Assembly: GCA_035041965.1 (NCBI GenBank)
Contig: JAPYMA010000618.1
Location: forward strand, 331,295-395,294
Origin: Anisakis pegreffii
Lineage: Eukaryota > Nematoda > Chromadorea > Rhabditida > Anisakidae
Length of the DNA: 64,000 nt
Reading direction: 5' to 3'
Position numbers and translations under genes: made by a program
Shown: positions 38,724 through 50,900 of the stretch, piece by piece
How positions within the stretch are numbered: position 1 is the stretch's first letter
Layout of the letters: every line of letters starts with the position of its first letter
Notes under the pieces: model-generated
Databases searched by the model: none
What the model saw: the letters and a program-made list of their open reading frames with translations, nothing else
What the model was told of the DNA's origin: nothing

Positions 38724-38891
38724 ACCGAACAAAACCGAGTAATTAATCAGTTGCCGTGAATACTTTGCATAAGTAAACGTAGTCAAATACCAATTCAATA
38801 AATAATCATTACTCTAATAAAATAAATATTCCGCCGATCGCTCACTGCGATTGACGAAGCAACCACTCGATGTCCAAGTAATAACTAATAA

Positions 38892-38964
38892 GTTCTGAGA
38901 TGTGCCTGTGTATAAAACGCACAACAAATGTATGTGCGTTATATACACAGGCACATCTCAGAAC
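38892..38964. ncRNA. Near-perfect 73-bp hairpin, microRNA-precursor-like
   Basis: Arms 38892-38923 and 38933-38964 are 32 nt each and complementary except for one A-A mismatch, with a 9-nt loop. Length and arm size fit a pre-miRNA or endogenous siRNA hairpin. The near-perfect pairing could also be a small fold-back element. Strand cannot be decided from pairing alone. Confidence 0.35.
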
Positions 38965-39167
38965 AGATGAATCCATCCAGTGAACCGTCATCAGATGTTC
39001 CGTATGGAAAATTTTAATTAATAGAACAGCTCTCTTTTACTTGTTGTGCACCGATCGGCTGATAAATGAAAATGGTTATTGTGTAGTGTAATTATTTGAT
39101 ATGAACAGCACATATGTTCTCGATAGAAAATCAATCTCTGGTTTCCAAGTGAAGAATATTCATCCGT

Positions 39168-39569
39168 TTGTCCGAAAATCTTAAAAATGACCCTATCGGT
39201 TCCTGTATTTCACGGAGTTTCATGCTCAGGTTATCAGCAAGCTCCGGTTTGAGCAGCTATATCATGATATTATGCGATATTCAGGTATGTTATGATTTGC
39301 TGATCAGAATATCTGATGAATTACTGATTGAAACTTCGAAAGTAATGGAATATCCGAGTACTGATCTGCGAATGGTTGAAGAAACATTTGATCCATTTCT
39401 GATCGTCAACAGTAGTTTGATAAGCCTTATTGAAAAAATGGAAAAGAATGAGAAATTGATTTCATGCCTTCTTGATGATGAGAACGAGAGAATGAGAAAA
39501 AACAGCAGGAGAATGCATGTGATGCATAAAAAGAATGAGTGCAACTATACTTCGTCTGAAAAAGAATGA
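39168..39569 (+). CDS. Unassigned plus-strand reading frame, 133 codons
   Basis: One of the longest uninterrupted frames in the window. The second half is charged and helical (LISLIEKMEKNEKLISCLLD, DENERMRKNSRRMH). It starts at a TTG rather than an ATG, so it would need an upstream exon. A CAG|GTATGT donor-like site lies inside at about 39283, which could end a shorter exon. No family recognised; it may be chance or an exon of an undetected gene. Confidence 0.25.
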   Translation: MSENLKNDPIGSCISRSFMLRLSASSGLSSYIMILCDIQVCYDLLIRISDELLIETSKVMEYPSTDLRMVEETFDPFLIVNSSLISLIEKMEKNEKLISCLLDDENERMRKNSRRMHVMHKKNECNYTSSEKE

Positions 39570-39769
39570 AAATTCACTTAGACCTCATCAATATGAAAAC
39601 TTTCTGCGGTTTATGCCTAAATTTAAGCATGTTTATGTCACGGTTATATCTTTATATATTCTTGATGAACTGCATATTTCATATTGTCGATAAGTTTCAA
39701 CGCAATGTTGATTGTGATGGCTGTGCTCTGATAAATGAGTCAATAGGATTGAGGGGTTATGAGTCAATA

Positions 39770-39843
39770 GGGTTACCCTCAGATGTTGTGACTTGTAGAT
39801 ACGCTGCTATGCATGCACAGGTCGTAACATCTGAAGGTAACCT
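39770..39843 (+). ncRNA. Candidate microRNA precursor hairpin
   Basis: Arms 39772-39796 and 39817-39841 pair over 25 positions, with a 20-nt loop, and two more pairs at the base. On the plus strand there are three G-U wobbles and one C-A mismatch. On the minus strand the three wobbles become mismatches, so the plus strand folds better. Size and symmetry are typical of animal pre-miRNAs. No known miRNA seed was recognised. Confidence 0.4.
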
Positions 39844-40185
39844 CTCATTCATTTGAGCTCATCTTCATAATGCGCATTTCTTCGAACATTTATGATTACA
39901 GACATCAGCTGTGATAAAATTTCAAAATATTCTTACAAATCGTCTAGTGAGAATGCCTTAAACATTATTTGCATGTTACAAGTTTGAAACACAAAATGAG
40001 ACAGCACTAGGAAACAACGCAGATAGTTTATCATGAAACAATGAACAACCGGTGAATACGATCGAATAGTACACGAGAAGATGTATCAAACAAATACAAA
40101 TTCTATCAAAATGCAGTCAACTTAAGTTAATTCAAGTTCAATACGAAGTTTCAATAAGGCATTTACAAATTGAATATGCGAACGA

Positions 40186-42302
40186 TCACATTTTTGGCTG
40201 TAACGTATGCCAACGTACAACCGGCCTTCTGGTTAGCATCATCTCACGCCAGTGTTGTTGTGATGCAACACTTATCGATGGATCGTTGACTTGCCATGAG
40301 CCCAATCGAATCTCACCGATGAAATCATTTTTGCTCATCTTATCGTAATCCCATACACTCACCACAAGGCTAACCTTCTGTAAAATGACGCTACTTAGAA
40401 CATTCACACATGCGCTCTTGTCAACTATGAATCAAGAAATAAACAGATTCAAATTCGAAAAACGGCAATTTTTTGATGGACCAGAACTGGCGGAATGATG
40501 CTGAAGAGATAATGAAATGAACTGAAAATACTTCAGAGAGATAGCCTACTTGCATAAGATCAGGAGATACTTTGAACTGGAAACTTTCATTGTAATAAGG
40601 ATTGAGTGTTTTATATTTCCTTGCTGTCTTCTTCTTCGACAACAGCTTCTTACCGTGATATAAGTAAATTTTCACGTAAGGATCTGAAACCAAGTAGCTG
40701 AAGCACTATGTGAATCATATTAACGATGAAGAATGACAATCCCGAAGTGTTATGTCCGAATTTTTATCTCACCTGAGGAACCGCCGACGTCCATCTTCTT
40801 CAAATTCCTGGCTTCCATGATCGTTATTGTGATTGTGCCAGTTGCTGGACGATATCGTAACGAGAAACAAATGTCACCCAAACGTGATTCCTTCAAACAT
40901 TCAATTCAGACTCTTCAAGTTATTTTCGTGACGTGAACTCTCTTCCCAGCAAAAATTCCCATTATTCATTTCGATATCTTCTATATCTTGTATTCTCGCA
41001 TTCAATATCAAATTAGTTCGAAAATTTTTCGAACTGATAGCTTGGAAAAATTCAAGTACATCAAGGATTCATGACAACAAGTGCGATAGGAAAAGTGAAT
41101 TCACATCGGCCAAGAAACTGACCATTTCTGAATCCTCTTCAGGTGGGTCCAAATATCGCCATTCATCGATGTTCGCTCCGAAGTCGACCATATCGAGAGG
41201 GATCGATAATTGTCCAATGCGATCGTCTTTGCTCAATCGATCAAAATCGAACACGATCAACTGCAACGTTTTCGTTTGCAACTCACCGTAGGCTATCTGA
41301 AAACTATCATCACCGCATAAATAATGAATGTTTTTTTTGGGCAGTGCGAATTCGATCAGTGTGGTATAATGATGGATTATTGCGAATGGAATCGCTAACT
41401 TCAAAAAATCCAAACTCTGAATATAACAATAGAATTTTTGCATACACTGAAAGCGAATGTCTCATCGAATACAGGATTCAAATTGTTGCGTTTGATTTTT
41501 GTCTCGAATTTTTGCTTCCCTTCTGGCAGAATGATCAGTTTCACGTAAGGATCTGACATTCCGTTGCGATCCATTGCCGGCAAATCCTTGCCTTCAATGA
41601 CGGTTACGGCCAACTGAAATTGGCTTATCTTAAGAACTTCAATTTGAAATGCATCCTACACCATTGACCAACTCAACGTTCAAGTCACTCTAACGAGATG
41701 AGTGCTGCTGAAGGTGATCGCTGACGGATGAATGAACGCAACGAGCGATGCTGATTCGATGTCATAACAATGTGTGAAAGGGAATCTCTCTGGTAGGTTA
41801 CGCAACTTCAGATCCATAGCGCGGTCAGGTCAACTAAACCAAAATTTCAGTTTCGTTTGAATTTAGGGGTACCGAAATGCTGAAACGCTATTGAATTTAA
41901 TGCAGGGCTCTTTTTTTTTTCAAATCAAATGTGACAATAGTGATCATATGTCGCCATGTCATGATCATTGCTCCTTCCTTGTTGCTACACTGGAACAACT
42001 CTATGTGGAAACGAACTTGGCTGCACATTCTCTCTAACACGAAAGCAAAGGCATATGAGTAGCCAGCCAGTCAAGTCATAGATACATTGCGCCTAAGGCT
42101 TCAATTCGAAATTATATAAATGGCTTAGGCTTTCAATGAATTGAAACTCTACTTTATTTGCAGCGAAATCGTAATCGAGTTTGTAATGTATTTTGCCATA
42201 ACTATGGTCTTGTGACTCTTCGGATAGCGATGGTTGCACACTGAACGTTTGAGATGTGGTTGGAACTGGCTGATCGATAAAGACCGATTTTTCGGAGGAT
42301 CG
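40186..42302 (-). CDS. Synaptotagmin, tandem C2A-C2B core (5' exons not included)
   Basis: Exons 42153-42302, 41446-41613, 41123-41296, 40773-40890, 40550-40683 and 40186-40377 give 311 residues in frame. The linker ends [12 protein letters not shown]2A shows [20 protein letters not shown], then [23 protein letters not shown] and [15 protein letters not shown]2B shows [30 protein letters not shown], the polybasic [23 protein letters not shown] and [11 protein letters not shown], ending in [10 protein letters not shown]. All five acidic calcium ligands appear present in each C2 domain, so this is likely a calcium-binding, Syt1/2-type isoform acting in synaptic vesicle exocytosis. The C-terminal WHTLQ is typical. 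The N-terminal vesicle and membrane part lies upstream but is not resolved. One acceptor is GAAG (before 40890). Confidence 0.92.
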
Positions 42303-42639
42303 CTGAAATTCAGCTCAATCATAATCATCTCTCGATGAATCAAAGTATTCGATTAGCTCAATGAATGAATATTTGCAGAGTTTAGTCGCAAAACAACTGC
42401 TTCATTATAAATTTTTTGTAAACATTAATTGATGATCAATGTTGTGCACAACACAGAGGATTACTGCCGTGTAATCGTTGTGTCTAGTCAATAGCGTTGA
42501 TATGCTGAATTTATAATATAATCTCTGATTCACCATATCATCCAATCCAAAAATCCAGAACAACGCATTCAAGCGATCATCATCAAACAACAATGCAATT
42601 TTTATCGTAGAACAACAAAATCGTCCGTAATTATTCCAC

Positions 42640-43839
42640 ATCGCTAAACTTTCTACGTCTCAAGCGTTTCCGATTTGACACTGCTCAAGCATGAGCTAAT
42701 GGACTTACAATTTAATGGACAACTAATGGACATAGAACTTTGACGGATTGAATTACCGAAACGATAGAATTCATACCTTGAGAAAAGCGATTGAGAAAAA
42801 ACGATTAAATTGAGCAAGTGCACTTTATGGCTTCAAGAATCAACAAAACGTTTACAATTAACAATTTTTTGTTTGATTGCTTCAAAATGATCACTAGAAT
42901 TGTTGGAACGAATTCATGCAAGTGAAATTCGAGAAACGTTCAATTTACCGGTGATGGCCGTCGACGTCTCAAGCAAACTGTGAGAAGTCTGAAGAGTGGA
43001 GAACACGTCACAACACTGCTCACCCACATTTTGCGTGCACAACGCAGGTAACTGATAAGCCAATATCAGTGGACTGGGAGCTTTATCAGTGATGATTGGA
43101 ATTGCGATACCAGAGAGTTGTGATGCTGAAACGTCTAAAAATATCAAATATTGTGCGCTTCTTTTGTTTACATGCACTTATCTTACACTTCTAGATGCTT
43201 ACAGCAAGAACACCGATTGTGTTGAGATGGAAACGTTAAAATATTATTTCAGTGAGAAATACAACGCTCTTCGTAATATTGTGAATGATCGAGAAGAGTT
43301 TGAATAGTAAACGCATACAGAATAGTCAGAATTCAGTTTGTGATTTTGTTTGGGGTTGAGTGAGAAGGACACAGAGAATAGTCCGATTTCAGATCGTGAT
43401 TTTGATTCGGATTGAGTCAGAAGGGTTCGGATTGAGAAATGATTTTGATTCGGATTCGAATGAGAGGTTTTGCCAGAGTTCAACAATTAACATTCAAATG
43501 TTAGTTGCTGAACTCGCGCAAAACAAAGAAACAGTGCAATGTCTAATATCTTGCAAAAATCTTTGAAAGATATATGAGTATTCTTGGTTACATATTTAAT
43601 TTCATGTGTTGGTGCATGCGTGAACATATGAATCATGAATTTTACATAAAACCCTAATCAAAAATTGTGCACATTATAAGAGCGCACACAAATACAGCGA
43701 ACACAACATCATTGCTGATAATCAGTCCAACAAAACCTGACAATGTCTCATTTTGTGTTCGCTCAGATAACTGATTAACTTCGTCGACACTCAGTCGCCT
43801 TACGTGCTCGTAACTAGTAGCAAGAAGCCATACTTTCAT
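42640..43839 (-). other. Candidate N-terminal exons of the synaptotagmin
   Basis: Three pieces are plausible. A frame at 43654-43839 reads SVDEVNQLSERTQNETLSGF then ISNDVVFAVFVCALIMCTIF, a luminal glycosylation site plus a transmembrane helix, as expected for a synaptotagmin start. A segment at about 42949-43133 (TTTCAG acceptor, G|GTAAAT donor) reads APSPLILAYQLPALCTQNVG. A short basic piece near 42645-42690 (NRKRLRRRKFSD) suits the juxtamembrane side. Phases do not join cleanly for all three, so they are not merged into the gene model. Confidence 0.35.
43320..43470. repeat. Short imperfect tandem repeat
   Basis: The phrase gattttgattcggattgag and variants recur about four times in 150 bp (gattttgtttggggttgag, gattttgattcggattgag, gattttgattcggattcga). 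It is diverged low-copy tandem DNA in the putative 5' intron region of the synaptotagmin. Confidence 0.6.
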
Positions 43840-44399
43840 TAACTTTAATTGTTTCGCCTTATTGAGCGTTGTAGATGAGAGTGACTCGAAAGAAATTATC
43901 TTAATGAGTTGGTTTTTATTTGATAGGTGATGGTGATGTGAAAGTGCATTGATAATTCCACGTTAAGCGTTTTAGCGCAAAATATAGCTTATTGAGGTGT
44001 GTTATTTGCGACGAAAGTATCCAAAATGTAGCCGTTTTATACTATCTCGTGATATCCGATGAAAATGTATTCGATTCGCATGTATTTGCTGCTAAGCAGT
44101 GCACGAATATTGCAAGGAAACACTACTGTCCATCCGATTGTTTACAGATGATTGAAATACATCTCTATCTCTCTGTGATCGTTCAGTGCCCGTGCGAGCA
44201 TTATTATGCATATATTCATTTGACATTCATATTGACATTCCATGACATGCATTCATATTGACAGTTATACGAGCGAGAAGCATACATGAATCCTTATCAT
44301 AATATGATGCTTTTATATGGCTTGCAATTTCATTGCCCTCATTTCACGAACGAAAAAAAAGATCACTATAAGTAAAACCAATTCAACAGTGAAGTTCCC

Positions 44400-44720
44400 C
44401 CGGAAAAATCAATCGAACTGAGTTCCAGGCACTGATTAATAAGTTGAAAAGTCTGATTCGAAGACATACAAAAACACTCTCACGTAACACCTGCGGGGAA
44501 GATATGTCAAGCTGGCATTGTCACCCGTGAGTACCTCGATGATGACAGGAACAAGAAGCTGTTACGCTAAATTGCCTGTCCCTTCGCAGACAGGCAGGAA
44601 AAATCGGCTATCAGATTCGAAATCTACGCAAAAAAACCTTTTCATGTGCAATAGTTGGATTGCTTCTGATCTGAAGTTTGTCAAATTTTTTTGGTTTCAT
44701 TTGAAAAAGATTTCGTAAGA
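44400..44720. other. Coding-like fragments and a small hairpin
   Basis: Overlapping plus-strand frames look protein-like but break quickly. One reads FQALINKLKSLIRRHTKTLS and meets a GTGAGT donor at about 44525. Another reads TPAGKICQAGIVTREYLDDD and stops. They may be remnants of a decayed gene. At about 44572-44595, tgcctgtc and gacaggca form an 8-bp stem with an 8-nt loop. Confidence 0.25.
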
Positions 44721-45452
44721 GTTGAAATGAGGATCAATGATGAGGTGAGAAATAACAACAGAAAGTGTGGTTGTTGACTCGTTAAAGTTTATGTATTGTC
44801 TCGTGAGAATCAATGCTTCATTTATCGCTACCCATCCGTGATTAATTCAATCCACACTACTCATAATCATTAATATCGAATCCGTTCTTCAATTTTAACA
44901 TGGCATCATACTATTAACGCTGAAAATTTTATACCTACGGAGGCAGTAAGTACACGACAGAGAACAATATGCTGTCGGTTGTGCTACAATGATACACGAT
45001 GTTGCAACTTTACAAACCTACATAAATGCCACTCTTGTCATTCTTCACGGTGATTATTTCGTGTGATTTCACGCTAATCGAATTGTTCTACGCAAATTGA
45101 CAAATGATCTTAACTAGCTTCATGCTAATTAAAGTGAGATGCTGACTGAAATCCGGAACAAATTATTACATGAATAAATCGAATCAATACACCGGTTTTT
45201 AGCACTCCATCATGCGACAATGCATGAAATGATCATAGGCGTAGAGTCGTTTGAATAGAATGGTGTTTCGTCAGAGGAGACAGGAAGTTAGGATTGAGTA
45301 GTTGAAGAAGATAACTAGTGATTATCTTTATCAAGCTGATACTGATTGTGAGTAATCTTGAGTAAAAATCATGTGCTTTTGATAGGCTCAAGTTGGCTTG
45401 CAATGGAATTTTTCTTTCGCTTTGACAATTCAATTACGGACAAAACGTAAAT

Positions 45453-45579
45453 TACCTGGAGTACCTGGATTGGCCAAGCTATTAAACGTTTATAACGTTG
45501 TTGGCCGCAATGCTCGCGTTTCCATTCGCACTGTTTTAGCCTTGATTGACGCCACCCCGCTGGCTAGGCGAGCAGGCCA
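45453..45579. repeat. 127-bp structured dispersed repeat, copy 2
   Basis: Gap-free partner of 38597-38723. The first stem is ggccaa (45472-45477) with ttggcc (45501-45506). Relative to copy 1 this is a G-C to A-T double change that keeps pairing. The inner aacgtt-tat-aacgtt and the outer tgctcgc/gcgagca arms are unchanged. Confidence 0.75.
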
Positions 45580-45809
45580 AAATGTAAATTTAAAGAAAAT
45601 GTAAATTACAGCAGAGAAAAATGATAAGTCATAATAATTCTTGATTCAGGCTCACTTGGAAAAGGCTCAGTCGATATTCAGTAGCTTACTTGATAATTTT
45701 GATGATGAAAATATATCATATGAATCAATCGAAAGTGTAGCATGAATGAAGTGAAAGGATGTGAATTTCTAGGCTATGAAGTTTGCATCAGTTCTGTCAT
45801 TAATGTCAA

Positions 45810-46259
45810 TTAAGATGGGATAAAGTGCTTGCTGCGAATGTCGGATGGGCACGTGAATGGTTTCCCATAGCAGCTTGTGATAAACACAACCTGTTGAGAG
45901 TTAGCGATCTTTTTGATGATGCATAACGGAAGTTGATCCAGTGCTTCTCGGTGAATCAAATAACAAGGATTCATGAAAGGACGAATATGTGGCGATAATG
46001 ATAACGCAAACTTATCAGTTCGAAATGAATTTTTTTTGGTTGAGAAACGGAGTCGGGATGACTGAACATGGATATCAGATAGAGCTAAAGTCGACATTGC
46101 ATTAGAGACGATTGGTGATTGGTGATACTCCATTAATTTGACTAGTACTATTCACTTACTCTGGCGGATATGACCATAAACAGGCCAACCAACAAATGTT
46201 TCTAAGTTGAGTCTGTCAGAACATTTGTAAGTTTCCATTGTCATCATATTCATGACCAT
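45810..46259 (-). CDS. Hypothetical protein, 2 exons, 124 aa
   Basis: Exon 1 (46160-46259) starts at MVMNMMTMETYKC, continues SDRLNLETFVGWPVYGHIRQ and ends in phase 1 at A|GTAAGT. Exon 2 (45810-46084) starts after CGACTTTAG in the same phase. It codes for RLRFSTKKNSFRTDKFALSL, RPFMNPCYLIHREALDQLP and CIIKKIANSQQ, then a short tail to a stop. The open frame extends upstream of the first Met for about 28 codons, so the true start may be further 5'. A CAG|GTTGTG site inside exon 2 could be a donor to another exon. No family recognised. The RLxxETFxxWP string recalls the start of a BIR domain, but the zinc-binding residues are absent. Confidence 0.4.
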
Positions 46260-46647
46260 TCCTATTCCATCAAGAGATTCAACTCGGAAGAACCTTCGAT
46301 TTTGTGTGAAACAATCATAATTGTACGCATTATCACAAAGCGAAATTCAAATTTATTTTGAGCAAAAACATTCCAATTGACTCGTTTTTTTTGAATGAAT
46401 ATACTAATGATTGCATATAATGATGAGAATGATATCAAGCAGTGGAAATGTCCGACAAAAATGCAATAATCATACAATAAAACTGAATGAGCCACGAAAC
46501 GAAGAGGTGAAGCGATCGCATAAGATTTCCTAGCGTTTATGATTCACAGATAACGTAGCACAAGCAGCAGCAACAGCATCAACAGCAGCACATGCATCAT
46601 GCATGCAAACAACATTCGTTGCTCCATACCGATGCATGGTGCACTTG

Positions 46648-46655
46648 TATAAATA
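46648..46655 (+). promoter_or_regulatory. TATA-box-like motif
   Basis: A perfect TATAAATA lies in locally GC-richer DNA, preceded by a CAG/CAA-rich stretch (46560-46610). No convincing reading frame follows downstream, so it may drive a non-coding transcript or be chance. Confidence 0.2.
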
Positions 46656-47570
46656 CTGCCGACGGCTTGAGCAAAGAAGCAACGTCAGTCAGATCGTATA
46701 CGAACACCAAAACGAATAACGCACATGGTTCTTAATATCGAATCCAACTAAATAAATATCTGAATAATTTAGGGAAAATTTATTCGCCTAGATAATATCG
46801 CAAGATGGTTGGTTGGTTGGTTATGTGCTTAATGGCAGCTGCTCTAAATGAAAGAATGAATAAGTGTCAATAAGAAATACTCTCATCTATAAGGTGTTAT
46901 TCCTGTAATTCACTGTTGAATTATTACGCCTAATCAAATTGAGGAGTAACGATTGGCGATAATTCATTGGCGATGAAAGTCGTGAAAAGGAAATCGCACT
47001 GATTGTAGACTTGAATTAAACTGAAGATGAATGGAGAGCGCAAAATTTACCTACCATAAAAGAAGCACCGAATGAAGTTGAAGAGCACATGAACACAGTT
47101 AGTGGTCTTCATTTCATTTGACTACCATCAAAATCATGTGAAATTCGCTGTAAATGGATGCTTTTCATTGTACTTTCTTCTTGGAAAATTCAATTTTGCA
47201 TTTTCATCTAACCGATTAACAAAGTGTTCATTCATTTACACTGCTCTGTTAGATCATATGCAAACAAATGCGCTGCATACGTGAATGTCACTGAAGCTGA
47301 AACTTTGTTCAGCCTTACTGCAAAACTTTACCCACAACTTGCTGATTGAATACACTTGATAGCCACCAAATTATTTCTGATTTGCTTGAATGTAAATGTG
47401 AAACAACTTTCGATTATTTGGAATGTTAATTTTAATTTTTTTAACCTTATGAAGAAAGGTAATATTTGCTATGCTGCAGTTAGTGGTTCTCATCGAGGAG
47501 AGGGGGGAAATTACCCATTTTGGAGGTGTCAGTATATAAATGCGGTTAGTTGATGGCAAAATTCTCCTAG

Positions 47571-47982
47571 TTTCTGAGTATCATTATTTTCATTCGTTTT
47601 AACAGGATTTTCATTCTTTTCCTTGCTGTTCTAATCGCTCTCATAGCTTTTATCACCAAAATTGTTCTCTTCTGCTAATTTCTCATTCATTTCAGTCAAC
47701 ATTCAAAGTCAAATTCTCATTCTATTAAATACACTCTATAATTGATCATTTGATTCTCGAATGTTGTTGAGCAATAGTATTCGATTGTTGTATTGTTGAC
47801 TTCGGTTGTCAACACTCGTCAACATATCGATTAAACAGTGTATGCTACAGAATAAGAAATTGTTTCGAACTGTGAAGTGAAATGAGACGAAGTGAATGAG
47901 AAAAACTCATCAAGAGAACGGTATTCGCATGTAATAGCTATGAGAGTGAATACAACACGTCTGAAAAGAATGAGAATCCATC
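47571..47982. repeat. ~410-bp dispersed repeat, copy A
   Basis: Starts at tttctgagtatcatt and ends at aatgagaatccatc. It matches 54292-54693 along its whole length in the same orientation, with scattered substitutions and small indels. Both copies contain gttgacttcgg(t/c)tgtcaac, a short inverted repeat. No coding capacity or terminal inverted repeats were seen; a non-autonomous element is likely. Confidence 0.75.
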
Positions 47983-50900
47983 TGAATCAGTTTGAAGTGA
48001 GCGTGTCATATAAAATAGCTTTTCATGCAGTAATAATAATCGAATGCAGTAATAAGCAACACAATTTGGTTTGTCTCAAATGAGACTAACGAATATCTAC
48101 ATATATGTCACTCTCAAGATGGAAATTGTTGATCTAATGAATAGTAACGAAATAGATGAATACGGAACGCTAATTATTCGAGTCAGTTTTTGCACAAAAT
48201 GCTAAAACCTAGCCGAAATATCACTCAAGTAAAAGTAATTTATGCAGAAGAATACTTTCATCAAAAAAAGAATAATTTCACGAACATTATGTCATCTAAA
48301 CGATGTGCTCGTTGATTTTTAATAGTTCATTACCAACGTCGCAATTATTTGCTTTGCATACGATCGGTAACCGCACAAATCAAGTGGCTCTAAATGAAAT
48401 GCTCCACGGAATCAGTATGCTCCATTTCTAATGCTGTCATAACACAAGTCTTATAAAACATAATTTACGATATGAGAAAAAGATTACTCTCGAATTGCCT
48501 GAAAGAATGATGAGACAATATTGAACATGATTGATGATGATGATAACGTTCAAATGAAATCGTCGAATGAATTCAGAGGGCGATGTCAAGAAACTAGGAA
48601 ACCACTACTGAAACATTATATAAATTCGTCAGTGATCATTTTTTCGCTTATTTGCTGTCTTATCGATTTCGCAGTTGCGGAATCGAGACGGCTTATTAGG
48701 TTCATTATTGGGTGCTTAATCGAGACTGCTTGAGTACTTCAATTCTGTTGAAATTACGCATTATTCCGAAACGTTGTTGTTAGATTGATACTCGACGAAG
48801 AAATTGTTTCTTGAATTGCTTAGTCCTGTTTTCTTTATTGCTGAAACACTGAATGACTCTTGACAATATCTTTTTGGGTGCTGTTTTTGGTATGAAGCGA
48901 TGAAACGCAGTGAAAAATTAAACATCGCATTTCAACAATTTCGGATGTTACTTTGCCACTTGAACAAAATCATCATTGCGTCACGGTTTTGAACTGGTTG
49001 TTCTCGCGTCATCTTTTCAAAAATTCGTTTTGCTGAACGTAACACTTTCAACAAGCACCTCGTTCTGTCATGAAATACTCAAAAAATTCGCGATAATAGC
49101 TTCAATTTATCGTGTTATAATTGGTTTGTCGTCAACGTTTCGAAACTAAATTACTCGGATACTTATTACGGCAAACATCTCAAAAACGCCACCGGATCAG
49201 CATATCGGATAACTCCAGACTCATTATCTGGATATTTTCGAATAACTAATCGTCAGTTCGATTCTTGATCTCTTATGATCATTTCATCGAAATCCAATTA
49301 TCTCCTTAGTTGAAATTATAAACAAAATTTTGCAATCTATTTTTTCGTCTGAAAACATTTCATTCAGTTCATACTGGAAGCATGTTGCACCCGTTCAGTC
49401 CTCATTTAAAATGAATAGAAACATTCCCATCGGTGAGAATTTGAATTCTGAACATTTCATTCGGGAAGTGTTTACAAATCATTCGTTAAAGTCATTCGAT
49501 TCCCTTATAAAATTCATCATCCTCCAGAATCTGTTTTGGATATGTGCTGTTCTGCACGGCTATGCTGCTCTAATTATTGCCATGAACTGCACTCTCGGAA
49601 CCCAGTCAACGAAGTCGTTAAAAGAAGCCGTCGAATATCGCCACGAGTGATAGAAGTTACTGGAAATCATAGCTAAGCAAGTGCATACAATGTACTTTCA
49701 AACTGTTGACTCAAAAATAAAAATAGTTCAGTTGCCAAAAAATAAAAATAAACATAACAGTTATAGCGGATTACTTTAATCGAACACAAACTCACAATTG
49801 TGATAGGCATTATGTGTACAGAATGAAATGTGTACAAATTGAAATTACTTGAAGGCATTCATGTCAAATGTCACTTCAAATCAAATATCAGCGAAAAAGC
49901 CGAAAAATCGTTATCAGCCTCAACGAAAGCTGCTGTCCAGCTCAATGCTCTCAAAAAAAGAGGCGAATAAGACTCAAAAGAAATTGCATTTGATAATTAA
50001 TGAGCATTTCAATGGATGAATTGATGAATAAATAAATGAACCAAAAATGTGAACAAAAATAAATATTCAGGTGAAAAAATATCGCGTCCGTATAAGACGA
50101 AACGAAGAAGTGAATTAATTCTATGCATAATAAATGCAGTGAACGAATGTTCCTTGTTATCATTATTGCTGTTGTTATTGTTGCTTCATCGGGACTTAAC
50201 TCGATTGCGTTGAAAATGAGCAGTAAACATTTGTGGGTTGCGTGTTCGGATAGATTGTTGTAGTGAATGATTCACTGAAAATTGCATGAAAGCGGATCGA
50301 AATTGCCAGTTTAGCGATAAATATTCGAGAAATCGAGTGCATCGAAATTGAGCGTTTTGAGTGAAAATTATCGGTGATTGTCTATCAACTAACAGCATAT
50401 AACAGTAAACACAGTCGTGGTGATGACGCGAGAACAGGCTGGCCGTTTGAATTACTGCATAAGTTTATGAAAATCATTAGGTTTGATAATGATGATGACA
50501 GTGTTGAATTCGAGAGGTGCATTTTGATGATAGTGCATCAGTTTATTATCGCATGTAATTCAGTGAGTGCGATTGCTTTCAACTCGTTAAATACTTCATT
50601 CGAGCAATGCTATTCACACAATGTTTACTCACTCTATATTGTGAATGCATGATTTCAATTTTTTTAAATTCTATGTCACGGAAACAAAATTCGTGACGTT
50701 ACGGAAATCACATAGCTTGGAACACTCCAAAAAATGCCATGTTTATTTTAGAAGTTCTAACAATAGTTCATTGTGATCCAATTGGAATGATCCAAAGAGT
50801 ATGCCATTGAATTGATGACTGAACAGATCAAATGTATAATGATAGTTTTTTCCTCTTCTCGAGTTTTATTATCATAATATCTCTTTATCTTATCTGCTAT

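Noticed and set aside
45398..45604. Plus-strand frame of 68 codons
   Set aside because: It lies across the structured 127-bp repeat, whose partner copy does not keep the frame.
46100..46260. BIR-like start RLNLETFVGWP in the 46-kb gene
   Set aside because: The Cys/His zinc ligands and GFYY-type motif that should follow are missing.
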